NCBI RefSeq assembly: GCF_019279795.1 | Contig: NC_056738.1 | Coordinates: 479,351,455-479,415,454 of the forward strand | DNA: 64,000 nucleotides | Origin: Protopterus annectens | Taxonomy: Eukaryota > Chordata > Ceratodontiformes > Protopteridae | Direction of reading: 5' to 3' | Shown here: piece by piece, positions 32,604 to 43,834 of the stretch | How the letters are laid out: each line of letters begins with the position of its first letter | Position numbering within the stretch: position 1 is the first letter of the stretch | The notes under the pieces: generated by a model | Told to the model about the DNA's origin: nothing | Databases searched by the model: none | Seen by the model: only the letters and a program-made list of their open reading frames with translations | Position numbers and translations under genes: made by a program

Positions 32604-34183
32604 AAATGCACTGAACCCACAGATATTGCTAACATTCTGGCTGACAGGTTCAGTGCAAATTTCTCCCCTCCTTCACCCCCAAAAGAAGAAATACTTACCC
32701 CAGCTGAATGTAATCTCCCTGTCATCTCAGATGTCCGAGTGAGAACCGCCCTAAACAAAGCAAAAAACACAGCATCAATGGGACCTGACGGTATCCTGGG
32801 GTGCGTGTTAAGTGAACTCCAAGAGGAGCTAAACCCACACATAAAAATGCTATTTAACCTTAGCCTTACTTTGGGATATGTACCTGAACACTGGCGTACA
32901 GCAACAGTGGTCCCACTCCACAAGGGGGGTGCCTCTACAGACCCTGGAAACTACCGCCCCATAAGCTTAACTAGCCTGGTCTGCAAAGCTATGGAAATAA
33001 TCATTATGGAACTCATAAACAGAGACATAGGGGACCTACAGACACTTGACCCCACCCAGTTCGGCTTTGTAAAGGGCAAATCCTGCCTTTTAAACCTGGT
33101 TGACTTTTTCGAAACAGTCACTAGAGCCATTGATGAGGGCAAAGCAGTCCATACAGCATACCTGGACTTGGCTAAGGCCTTCGACACAATACCCCACTCA
33201 GGCATCATAGATAAGCTAAACAGCTTAAAAGTAAACCCTTATGTCACTAGATGGGTTGCAAACTGGCTAAAGGACAGAACCCATAAAGTTAAAATCGCTG
33301 GAGCAATATCAGACTCAAAGCCAGTCACAAGTGGTGTCCCACAGGGATCTGTCCTGGGACCCCTCTTGTTCGGCATTTATTTCTCAGATGTAAAAGCAAA
33401 CATGGGAGGGCTGTGGCTGACAAAGTTCGCAGATGACTGCAAACTAGGCGCCATAGTCGATACACCAGCAGACACACACATCCTACAAAAAGGCCTCACT
33501 GAAACGGACAACTGGTGCCGTAGTCACGGCCTTAAACTAAATGCCAAAAAATGTATAGTCATCCCTTTTGGAAAAAACAAAGTACCCACAAATTATCACA
33601 TAGACAGCAACCCACTCTGTACAGAAAAAGTAATCAGAGACCTAGGGACCCAAGTAGACAGCGACCTCTCATTTGACACCCACGTTGCCAAAGTGGTTAG
33701 AAAAACATTCTACCTTGCACACCTTATCGTGAAGGGATTCACATCCAGATCCAAGGATGTCATTGTACCCCTATATTCCTCCCTCATCAGACCCATGATT
33801 GAGTACAATGCCCCATTTAGTATGTACCTCACCCGGCATTTGCAACAGCTGGAGAGACCACAAAAGTACCTCACCAAAAGGATCAAGGGTCTCCAACATA
33901 TGTCTTATTCTCACAGAAGAAAACTAGTCAGGATACACCACGAGACACCTTCTTCAATGAAAAGTCTTTATTCGATAAATAAAGTGAACAGGGGCACAGT
34001 AAACTAATTCTATTATATAAGGGGACCTTCATTGTGTCACTACTAGACAGAGGCACAGTATTCTAGATTTATTCTGTACATTTTTGTACAATTTCATGGG
34101 GTGGCAAAAGCCACATCACTATGGCTAGGCTTACAAATGCCCCAGGGCAGATAGCCTAGTACTATACTATGAAACTATGAAAC
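32604..34183 (+). mobile_element. CR1/L2-type LINE, 5'-truncated, long open RT
   Basis: It begins inside ORF2 (coding similarity from about 32,607) and ends with the conserved 3' UTR hairpin gtggcaaaagccac (34,101-34,114), ggctaggcttacaaatgccc and a tail resembling repeated atgaaact (to about 34,183). It contains the longest LINE open frame in the window. The segment from about 33,905 to 34,060 is rearranged. Confidence 0.88.
32739..34007 (+). CDS. LINE ORF2 reverse transcriptase, partial
   Basis: 422 codons open; the frame is also open upstream to about 32,592, and LINE similarity begins near 32,607 (ADRFSANFSPP), so 32,739 is not a true start. Motifs in order: SMGPDGILG (13-21), NYRPISLTSLVCKAMEII (71-88), QFGFVKGKSCLLNLV (107-121), YLDLAKAFDTIPHSGI (141-156), SGVPQGSVLGPLLFGIYFSD (198-217), catalytic FADD (230-233) and LKLNAKKC. 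These are the RT of the CR1/L2/Jockey group, which copies LINE RNA at a nicked target. The catalytic acids are kept. The endonuclease domain is absent because of 5' truncation. The last about 30 residues (after GLQHMSY) do not match sister copies, which carry about 100 more residues ending DRGTVY. A remnant of an element, not a host gene. Confidence 0.85.
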   Translation: MRTALNKAKNTASMGPDGILGCVLSELQEELNPHIKMLFNLSLTLGYVPEHWRTATVVPLHKGGASTDPGNYRPISLTSLVCKAMEIIIMELINRDIGDLQTLDPTQFGFVKGKSCLLNLVDFFETVTRAIDEGKAVHTAYLDLAKAFDTIPHSGIIDKLNSLKVNPYVTRWVANWLKDRTHKVKIAGAISDSKPVTSGVPQGSVLGPLLFGIYFSDVKANMGGLWLTKFADDCKLGAIVDTPADTHILQKGLTETDNWCRSHGLKLNAKKCIVIPFGKNKVPTNYHIDSNPLCTEKVIRDLGTQVDSDLSFDTHVAKVVRKTFYLAHLIVKGFTSRSKDVIVPLYSSLIRPMIEYNAPFSMYLTRHLQQLERPQKYLTKRIKGLQHMSYSHRRKLVRIHHETPSSMKSLYSINKVNRGTVN

Positions 34184-34214
34184 ATGCATTTTAAGCCCTA
34201 TTTTGGAATATTAA

Positions 34215-34366
34215 AACAGGGAGGGAGGTTGGCATAATGGTTAAGGTGTTTACCTTATGAACACCAGGTTCAGGGTTTGATTCTCACATGGGGTAATTGG
34301 CTAGGCTTAAAATGGCCTACAAGGGCAGTTAGCCTAATACGAACTTATGAACCTATGAACAAAAAG
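34215..34366 (+). mobile_element. tRNA-headed SINE sharing the LINE 3' end
   Basis: The head ggttggcataatggttaagg (A box) and ggttcagggtttgattctc (B box) are followed directly by ggctaggcttaaaatggcct, gggcagttagcctaatacg and atgaacctatgaac. That last part is the 3' terminus of the CR1-type LINEs in this window. This is the classical SINE arrangement of tRNA promoter plus LINE tail. Confidence 0.75.
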
Positions 34367-36956
34367 GCCTGATATGAAGTATGAAAATAGCTTAACAGTC
34401 ACATTGGAAGATAGCATAAAAGTCCAAGAAAGACATTCTAGGAATGCAGGACAGTACACTTTACAAGACAATTAAAAACTAGCAAGCTAGGAGTGCAAAA
34501 CAATGCACTTTAGAAGATGAATCAAAACTAATAATGCAATGACAACACTCCTGGGATTACACAAGAACCCCAACTTTTCCATTAAAACTGGAAAAATATC
34601 TTAGTGTCAGTATCCTCATTTCTTGCAACATTTGCAATAAATTATGAAACAGCACAATCTGAAATCAAAACAGTAAAATATAAACTGTGAGGGGTTGACA
34701 ATACTACTGGTTTTCCCCTACAATAAGCAATAGATAAAAGATAAGTAGACTTTGGATGGAAGAAAAAAAAAACATGTTTGTCTTGGCTACAGGAAGCAAA
34801 CAGAAATAAATTAGCTTTACTCAGAATTGCTTTTACCTGAGCTCTTTGCACTAGACGAAATGGGGGAACAGCATGCAAGTGCACTCCTTCAGAGTTTCAG
34901 CATAATTCTTCATGCCACTCTGTCAGGAAGAAAAGAGGAATGCTTACAGGGAAAAATAACTCAACTTTCTGTAACTTTTAAAAGAATCTCTAGATATTGT
35001 TGCATTTGTGATCCAAATTAATATTTTGAGCTAAAAAGTCTGCTAACAAATTTTGTCCACAAAAGATGGGCTACTGTCAGCCAAGAATTCAAAGACAAGA
35101 CCAGATCCCATAATCTCTTGGCTGTACTGCAGACCTATTAAGAATGAGTTCTCCCCTTCATATGGTTACTTGCTACATGACAGCACTGAAGTCTGCAACT
35201 ACTTAGATAATTCCTTAATGCAGACAATCCTTGAGTTCCTCTCTCATATGTTTATGTACCACATGATGTCATTAAAGTCTACAACTAACTGCATAATCCC
35301 CTTGTGTAGGGAGTTCTTTAGTGCCTTAATGGACACCTCTCATAGTCATCACAACTCTCATACTGATGTACAGGGTATGCTGAGCAGCAAATCTTTGGCT
35401 TTGGAATGGCCAGTCTTCCAGAACTGCTCTCCAGACCACACACAATGAAGCTACTTTCAAAACGAGGGTTGGAAAAGGACACAAATGCATCTGTAATCAG
35501 TCACCTTTGAAGACAAATCTTTTAGCAATGAAGAAATCAAAGGAAGGTTCTTGTTTTGAGAATCGCTTAAGAATTCAATAAGAAGAACTGAAGTTTTCTC
35601 ATACAAAATATGACATTTTGAATCATCTGAATAGTGGCATAGACATGATCCACGGTTCAGTAAAAATAACCTTGGATACAAGATGAGCCAATTAAGCAGT
35701 GAAGTGAAACAGTGATCAAATCTCAAGTCTTCCTTTACTTCAAGGAAAAAAGAACTTTCCCAAACTGTGATCAATAAGGCTCCTAGACAAGCAAGACATT
35801 TGATTTTCGTTGTTAACGGTGTATGTCAGAAATGGAGAAAAAGAATTACACAAGAAAATAAGCTGACCCACCTACTGTGCATGAATTAGGCAATAAACCT
35901 GACATGTAAATGTCTTGATTCCTTGAAACTGCTATGACAGGAACTAGACATTTAAAACAATCTGGAAGCAATGGCTAGACCAAAGAAGAGCAAAGAGAAA
36001 TGAAAATGCTCCTGATAAAAAAGAAACCAGAGATACTTTCTGTGATGGTTGCCAACAGTTAGATGAAATTAACCATCCACCATATGTAAAGTCACAAGCA
36101 CAAGTAAAGGAAATGGGGTCTGGAAGGCCAACATCATTCATTTTCACTTCTTAGAAGTTTATTTAGTACACAGAATTTTAAAATTGGTCTTCACTGACCT
36201 AATTACTGTGGCACACGAAAGACTTTGGCATATTAACCTGGTCTTTTGTAAGGTCAGTGTATCTTTTTAGTGCTTCATCATGCTGTATCTTCTGCAACAT
36301 AACTTTAGACCTGAACCAATCAACTCTGGAAGTAGCAGACCGTAAGTTGTGGGCCAGCAGTCTTTGAATGTAGCAGAACTTTAGTCCTGGACCAAATAAC
36401 TCTGAATGTAATCCTCATGTGAGAAAAATGGTTTGAAATGAATTCATTAATATAACATAATTTTAGGACAAAAGCTAAATATCATGTTATTAAAATTTTC
36501 TACCAGTTCTCTCAGAACTCAGCTGCTGTTCCTTCTAGTCTCCAGAGTCCAGGCTGGTGGAATAAAAGTCACTACAGGGAAATAACATACAAAAATCATC
36601 CAGATGGACTTTGTTAGTTATCAGAAAAAATAATTTTCTGGAAGGTCTTTACTAGTTATCAGACAAAAACAAGGTGAAAGGAATTTTATTCTTGAGCACA
36701 GTTCCACTAGCTACAGATGATGTATATCCTGTCCTAAAAGATATGCAGCTGTAAGATTGACCCCAGAGTAGTTCTCCTTCCCCAAGTTTTTCTTTTTTCT
36801 TTAAAAAGGCACTCTTTTTAGATATAGTCCTTTATTTTGTCTATGTCTGGAAATGTTAACAGATTTAACTTTTTGTTCATTAACTGATAAATGGACAACC
36901 TTAAGCAAACTGCATCCTAAAAAAAATTGTAAAGTTAAATTTTTTTAAACACACAC

Positions 36957-37024
<68 letters not shown>

Positions 37025-37031
37025 TACATAT

Positions 37032-37086
<55 letters not shown>

Positions 37087-39220
37087 GGTATGTGTATACA
37101 CAGGGTAGTCTACGACATGTACGTATCTCTTCCGCTAGCAAGAGGAATATGGTGGCTGGGACTAAATGGACACATCTAAATATGTTGTAAAGCAAGTTAC
37201 TCACCCTGAAAGAAGGCAATTAGTACAGTAACCCAGCAATCTATACACAGACTATAAAGTGATAAAACATGTTTGCAGAATTGCATATTGCCCACATCAT
37301 TCTTCATCTGACAATGACTACCTCAGTATTAGTATATACACCCGACAGCTAGCCTTTTGAATTGCAATCATGGCTAAAACTGAGCAACGTTGGCACAGCA
37401 CCCTTAGCATAGTGCTAATTTGTTCTGGAATATGGTCCTTAAGAAAAATATATTTTTTTAATATAATACATGAACACTCACAAATATGACTCTGTAGCAA
37501 CATTACTAATAGAATTTATACAAAGCTACCAGCTGTTCATTGTTTACTGGAAAAGAAGAACAAACACAAATTAAAAAAGCCACCATGAGAAATTATGAAA
37601 TAAATAATTCCTTCAGAAAATGCTTACACCAAAATAATTTTCTGACAACTGTTCCAAATACAAATTAATCCTATTTTAACAGCTGATATCTACATAAATT
37701 TTGATTGATACAACCATTTATTACTGACTGTGGGCAAATTCTTGAATCAAAAAGCTTGGCCTGCTTTCTTTATGGTACCTGTTTATGAGCTGCCATCCTG
37801 CTCTAACACAAGGATTGTGTAAATTACTCACATACATTTATTTACCCCACTTCAAAAAAACAACAGTGGATTATTGTGATGGAGGAATTGCAGGAGTCTG
37901 TTCTTTGTTTGTTTTTTAAGTCACCTTTTCTGTCATACAGATTACACCTACAAGAGCTATTCCTTTTTTGTCACTAGATCTACAATCTTTTCTTTGCCAA
38001 CTGTCTAAAAACTGAGTTAAATGTGTTATCTTCCTCTCTATCCAATCTGCTTCATTTTAGTCATCTTGTTGAGTTATAAACTGGCTGTTTTTATTTTCAT
38101 GAGCCCAGACTGACAGCCTGTGTTTATTTATTTTTTTTTGCTTTTGCCTATAAGGATAATGACGGGGCAGTGCCTATGTTCAGCAAAAGCCTGTGGAGAA
38201 AAGTTCCTCATACATGATAGAACATAAGAATAATATGTTATGCTACAACAGACACACAATACAATAAACACTACTTATACATTGACAGGTATTTGAGAAT
38301 TTGCATTTTATAGAAAAACAGTGATCATGTAGCTCTTACTTTGATTGTCAGAGGTATGCAGCAAGTAGTTACTATTGCTAAGTATATTCACTGATGTAGG
38401 CAATATTCCTTCTCTCTTCATCATGGAGCCCACATCTTCTTAAGCAAGATTACTGAGTAAATGGTCTCTGTAAAGATGTACTTCTGCTTAACATAACATT
38501 CTGGATCCTTGTTAGTATGTTTTTAAATTTACCAAAAAAAAGAAAGAAAAATCTTTACAATGTGGAAATGAAGGCTATAAATAAATATCTTTCAACACAA
38601 TTTAATTATAAGTGTTTTTATCTATCTAATACATGGAGACTTCATCAGACAGATCTTTCCTTTTTTTTTTCTTTAGAGGCTTCAATTTATTGGCTTGAGC
38701 ATTTCACAGAATTTTATTTTTTTAATTTAGGCACAGCCCAGGAGGGGTGGGGATGGGGCAGTGAGGATGACCAGGTATCACACAGGCCAATCATTTTATG
38801 AAAGTTGAGCTTTATGATATCCAGTTCCAGGTGTGAGGTTTAAGCTAAACCAGGATAACTTTCTTGATGGTAGTCTTCATTCAAGAGTATACTCGAGTAT
38901 GCACTTGCAGGGAGAGGGCACTGTAGGTCCCTGCAGTGACTCGATTAGTTTTCCCCACCTGAGATGGGGAAGCAATACAAAACTCCTCCACTGCCAGGAT
39001 ACCAGTGACAGCACAAGCAACTCTCGTGGCTGCTTGTACTATGGCCATTCCAGGTGGCTCTTGCGCTCTACTCTGTACAGGTGTTATTGCTTAGTACCGT
39101 GGAAAGAATACGCGGTGTCTAAAGCATAATGGCTTGCAGGCATGGGGACAAAAAAAAGTAACGGGGGTCAGTATTATAGATATGACTGGATGTTCTTTTT
39201 TTGGCAGGATGTGATAAGGC
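34367..39220. other. no recognisable gene
   Basis: About 4.9 kb, mostly AT-rich, with a microsatellite at 36,949-37,082. Plus-strand open frame 35,053-35,448 (131 codons) and others have no recognisable domain. The segment 38,860-39,120 is less AT-rich and holds a short hairpin (ttccccacctgagatgggga). I considered a small RNA but could not match one. Confidence 0.5.
36949..37082. repeat. compound (CA)n(TA)n microsatellite
   Basis: Alternating blocks of CA and TA repeats, with two long TA tracts (about 36,975-37,016 and 37,042-37,081) separated by catattacatatacacac. Confidence 0.95.
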
Positions 39221-39224
39221 ACTA

Positions 39225-39555
39225 TATAGTCCAGCACAAGGCTGTCGGGTGTCCCTGATTCCTACGGATGCTCCTGATTTTGGCCTGAAAACACTGCTCT
39301 GCTACTCATAAAATGTATGATTTTGTAACAAAATAGTAAAGGTCAAAATCATTAAACACTAGCTATTACATTAAATAATTTTTGCATTCTTCATAAAACG
39401 ATCGTTAATGCAAATTATTGTATTTCATGTTTTTACTAACTGAATACTACCAATAATAAAACGTGAATAATACCACTCAAAATACAGTGTCCCTAATGTG
39501 GGGCCTTTGTCCTCATTATTTTCCTCCTTCGCTTTGATTTTTTTAGGGATCAACA
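39225..39555 (-). mobile_element. diverged 'catacctctcaac' family repeat
   Basis: It has gtccctaatgtggggcctt and tgtcctcattattttcctcc near 39,490-39,525, matching blocks of the copy at 1,238, and gtgtccctgattcctac near 39,250. Its ends are eroded. Confidence 0.4.
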
Positions 39556-39659
39556 GATTATGAATCTAACACAACGATTTATAGACATTAAGTACAATAC
39601 TAACATTGTAAGGGCTGATATACTTGTGTTTTTAGTTAAAAATAAGGGGCTAACAACTA

Positions 39660-40270
39660 AGTCCACCGTACAGTCTTCCGTATGTATGCGTACATTCAGC
39701 CAGCTGCTTATTCCACAGTTGTTGTCCTGTCACTGAGCTGAACCGAAAGAAACCCGATCCGCTTAACTTCCGTACCTTCAACCCTTCAAGAGCTTCTTAT
39801 GATCACGTCGGAAAACCAAGTTACTGACGTTCCCTCAGATAATAAGAAATAGGCGCAGCTGTATTAACTAACCTTTCACATATTCATTTAACTGTCATTA
39901 TGCAGCTATGAGCCTTCCGTTCCGTTGTACAGTAACGGATTTCCCCATTCCGTCAGCTGTACGGAAATTTCCGGTTAGACTCGGTACAGTGAAAGACAAA
40001 GCGAAAGTTTAACAGGATAATAACGGGCAAATCGCTTCTTTACTTCGATCTTGTTAAAAATGTGAAACCGTGATTCAGAGTAAAGGGTACATACAACTTT
40101 AGTAGATTTACAAGGAGGTGGTTAGAAAGCGTTTGGATAAGATTACTTTTCTCCTTGTCAAATATTTACATTTCCGGGCTGCGGACACAGGAGCTGATAA
40201 CGGACTCGTCTCTTATCCGGTTATGAAACGGAACTAGGGCTACCATTCGTCCCTCTTTGCGCAGGACGGT
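39660..40270. promoter_or_regulatory. CpG-rich segment, candidate promoter
   Basis: I count about 33 CpG in about 610 bp, far above the surrounding sequence, with no satellite or transposon pattern explaining it. It contains several ETS-like ttccg words (acttccgtacc 39,765; ccttccgttcc; atttccggtt; atttccgggc) and a CRE-like ctgacgttc near 39,824. These are common in CpG-island promoters. On the minus strand an aaag/gttagt sequence (39,867-39,872) could be a donor site, making it a candidate 5' exon for TIGD3 about 16 kb upstream of its coding exon. That link is inference; it could serve another gene or none. Confidence 0.45.
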
Positions 40271-40374
40271 CTCTGTTTAGGTAGTTAGAGGTCCTCCTCA
40301 GCATAGCTATCAACCTTTTGACTCCAAAATGTGGAAACACAACCTACCTGTCATAATGTGGGACAAATAAACAA

Positions 40375-40715
40375 CTAGGGTTGCCACCTTTTCAAATGCC
40401 CAAAGTGGGACATTTTTTGTAGAAACATCAGATTTTGCAGGGCAAAACATACTCATGGCCAGTACAAAGGACACGACTTCACTTTTTTGCCTAAATAAAA
40501 GCTTATTCTTATAGCATTTTAGTTGTTTGTTCTGTTTCTTATAACATTTAGATGTTTCAGATACAAAATAACTGTTTTATGCAACTATTAAAGAAAATAT
40601 AGGAACATTTTTGTCCTAAAAATCTCAGGACATTTGCCATTTTTTCAATTTTTTTGCAGGACACAACTGCCCAAAGAGGGACTGTCCCTCGGAAATTGGG
40701 ACAGGTGGTAACCCT
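40375..40715 (+). mobile_element. hAT-type MITE with perfect 8-bp target duplication
   Basis: The ends agggttgccacct and (reverse complement) agggttaccacct form terminal inverted repeats, flanked by ataaacaa on both sides (40,367-40,374 and 40,716-40,723). An 8-bp duplication is diagnostic of hAT. It is 341 bp and non-coding. Confidence 0.85.
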
Positions 40716-40989
40716 ATAAACAACAGCGTGGAACACTACTAACAACTTCAAGTAGATATCTCACAGAATGATTAAGATGTGTTATTTTACACTTGTAAAC
40801 ATTCTTTTGATTAATTATAATTCAGTATTAATTACAGGATATCAGTGTAAAAAGCTCTTAACTTTGAATCTGTGACATTTTCAGATTGGAAATGAGGAAA
40901 ATGGGCTTTTTAAGAATCCAAATCAGGAACATCCCTCGTAACGAAATACACATCAGCGGCACCTGAGATTTTAGGGAAGAAATAAATCC

Positions 40990-41213
40990 TTAGTTTTTTT
41001 AACGTTTGCGTAAAATAATTATTTTGTGCCTGAAACACTTAAACATTTTATGAAATTGCATAAGCAACAAAAATGCTATGAGGACAGGCTTTTATTTTGG
41101 CAAAAAAAAAAAATTGAAGTTATGTCTTTTTTAGTTATTGTGGGTATGATTTTCAAAATCTCTCCTTACCGTAAAAAGGTCCCACTTTGGGCATCTGAAA
41201 AGGTGACAACCCT
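40990..41213 (-). mobile_element. truncated second copy of the same hAT-type MITE
   Basis: It ends at 41,213 with ggtgacaaccct and contains, in reverse, the same blocks as the copy at 40,375 (gtcccactttgggcatctg; aggcttttattttggcaaaa). The far end is missing. The two copies lie in opposite orientation about 275 bp apart. Confidence 0.7.
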
Positions 41214-41224
41214 AAGCAGAACCT

Positions 41225-41540
41225 GGTATCATATCTTTCAACTTCTTTGATCATTGCCCTAGAATTGTAGACAAGCCAGAAATATATATACACTAGGGGC
41301 CTCAGGCGTGTGGTGGCAGTAAAGGGCCAAAAATCAGGGACACGTTTTAAAGTTGCTAGATAACATTTTGCTTTGGCATGCATTTTTTGAAGGACATGAA
41401 GTCTGAAACTCAGTTGTCTGTCTGTTATTTAATGACTGCAGTCCTGGATGATTTGTCAGAAAAACACATATGTTATGAGGAAAAGGCCAAAAATATGAGG
41501 CAGAAATTCTGAGAGATTTGCCTGACATATTAGTATGAAA
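41225..41540 (+). mobile_element. 'catacctctcaac' family repeat, diverged
   Basis: Shared blocks include agggccaaaaatcaggga, ttggcatgcattttttgaag and gacatgaagtctgaaact, in the same orientation as 13,341-13,642. The terminal repeats are weak (atatctttcaact near 41,230). Confidence 0.5.
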
Positions 41541-42088
41541 AACATAATTGTTAAGGGTAGACGCATGATCTTATAGACTGTTGCATTTGATGGATGCATG
41601 CTTTACTTCAATAGTTTGCTTGAGAGAACTAAAACAGCAGTAGTGCTTTGTGCTAGGAATATTACCTTCTTATTATTGTTTTTTTCCTTGCCATGCTTTT
41701 GTTACAGTATCAGTCAGTGATTGAAAATATGTTAAGAATTAAAAGAATAAAAGCTGCAAGAAAATGCATTTTGTGACTAAAAAGGTTTCAGCGGAAACAA
41801 ATTATAAATTAGCACCCTATCAAAAACATAGCTATCAATATACATGAACATTTAATTGACTGGAATTAATTCTTTTAAAAGGCAGATGTAAACCAGTCAT
41901 GAGCCTTGTACCATGATAAAATTAGAATGAAAGGGTCAGCAGAATGGAACAAAAGGTCATACACTGGCACATTATATTCAACTGTAGCACAGTGAACATT
42001 GTGTTAAGAAAATATCATAATGTGTGTTAATCTGTTATTTTCTATCAGAAACATTCTTAAATGAGTAGAAATATATAAAATGTTTATA

Positions 42089-42150
<62 letters not shown>

Positions 42151-42152
42151 TG

Positions 42153-42218
<66 letters not shown>

Positions 42219-42471
42219 GTGTTAATAATAATATAGAAGGGACAGAAACATATGCATTGATTTTACTTTTATATGCTGTCTAAATGTGAAGAACAGAAAC
42301 ACATGTCCTGCAATTTGCCTAAGATGCATTAGTTTCTGCAGACATACTCATCTGAATATATAAAAGCTCTACATCAGCTATTGTTATTTCTGTTGTATTA
42401 CTTTTGTAGGCTGCAGATTAACCTTCATTAATTCCTAATTATTGTATAACACAGCAGACAGATAAAATTAA
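41541..42471. other. no gene; microsatellite-bearing spacer
   Basis: AT-rich spacer containing the GT/TA microsatellite at 42,092-42,214 and nothing else I can identify. Confidence 0.6.
42092..42214. repeat. compound (GT)n(TA)n(GT)n microsatellite
   Basis: A GT block, a short TA block near 42,140-42,171, then a second GT block. Confidence 0.95.
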
Positions 42472-42557
42472 TGGGCAGGATTCACAAAGGCTTGCACGGA
42501 GTCGAAGAGTAGTGTAAGACTCCATGCAGCCTTCGCGATCCAGGAACAGCCCTAAAG

Positions 42558-42595
42558 TCCGTGTAAGAGACCAGCTAAAACGTCTCTTACACGGA
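42558..42595. repeat. perfect 14-bp subterminal hairpin
   Basis: tccgtgtaagagac and its reverse complement are separated by 10 nt. The core is also present near the terminus of the other Harbinger element at 5,874-5,903. Confidence 0.9.
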
Positions 42596-43379
42596 GTGGG
42601 CGTGGATATGCTAATCACCTCACTTGCAGCCCAAAGGCATGCAAATGAGGTAGATTAGCGATCCACGAAGCCCAAAGCAGCCCGTGTAAGAGCCGTTTTA
42701 GCTGCAGAAATGTACTCAGTTGACAACTGAGTACGTTTCTGCAAAAACCACAATGGAGGCATGTCAGCTCCAAATAAAGGGTGCATATGTGTCAGGCAGC
42801 ATGCCAATGGCCAAATATGTGGCCATTGGCAAGGTACCCCGATGCAAATATGAAAAATATTTTTTTTTTCGGCGATCCAAATGCAGCGCAGCCCCACGCA
42901 AACGGGCTGCGCTTTATAAAACATAAAAATGAAGGTTATAAACCCACAAATGTGGGTTTTATGCAATACATGGATTTACAATGCAGGGACCAGCAGACCA
43001 AAAACAACATGGCCACCGTTTAGTGGTTGCTAAGGGGGGAAGCTGAGTCTAAGACATGTAACTAAGCATTAGTAGGCAATCTGATGTAAATGAGTGTTAG
43101 GATACTGAATTCAACTGTCACATAGCAAATGAGCACATTCTGAGTAGTGCAAGAGATACATAAGGGGGAGGAATAGAGTAGGAGACAGGTGACATCACAG
43201 GGGGGAATGGTAGAAAGAAATGCAGTTCATTGGAGGTTAGTGTTACATGACAGATGTCAGACACATATCATGGAAAGAGGAGTGCCACAACATAAGCATG
43301 GGAAAGTCAAGAAATGGAAGGTGTACACTGTTGCTTACACCAAAGTTTCTTGCTGGGCGTGCATGCGCATGTGTGCACT

Positions 43380-43620
43380 CCATGAAGCGTGAGTAGGGCA
43401 GTGTGCGTGAGTGTAAGACAGACTGAGCATGTGGGAGCCTGTTGGCAGACGTGTAAGACTGTTTGCGCTAGTGTGCGCGCGTGTAAAGCAGACTGAGCAT
43501 GTGGGAGCCTGTTGGCAGACTTGTAACTGCGTTTTAACCTGAATAAGACGATTGTAAACTGTGTAAGCATGTGTGAGTGCGTGTAAGCCACTGTGAGCGT
43601 GTTTCTGCTGGTATGCACGT
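43380..43620. repeat. degenerate subterminal repeats, one clear 69-bp duplication
   Basis: agactgagcatgtgggagcc followed by tgttggcagac occurs near 43,418 and again near 43,488. The surroundings are a looser array of gtgtaag and gtgtgag words. Transposase-binding sites are a possible role (inference). Confidence 0.7.
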
Positions 43621-43834
43621 TGCTCCCCCCTGAGGAAACAGAAAGGAAAAAGGAAGGAACAGAATTAGTAGAAAGCTAGCAGGGAATACTGCTGGAGCTA
43701 GCAGGTGAAAACAATTAGAAGCAGGCGATTACACAGGCAGAATAGTAGCTCAGCCAAGCACTTAAAACTCTGCAAACAGCAGTGCAGGATGTTTCTCTCA
43801 AGAGACACTGCAAGACAGGAGTAAGCTATTAGAA

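Noticed and set aside
32486-32923. 145-codon minus-strand open frame
   Set aside because: Antisense to the LINE reverse transcriptase and its 5' flank; no domain.
36935-37219. Open frames of Ile-Tyr or Cys-Val repeats at microsatellites (also 42,080-42,283)
   Set aside because: Direct translation of TA/CA/GT dinucleotide repeats.
38860-39120. Possible small nuclear RNA gene (ttccccacctgagatgggga hairpin; some likeness to U1 or 7SK stretches)
   Set aside because: Similarity was confined to short words in inconsistent order; no promoter element or full fold could be matched.
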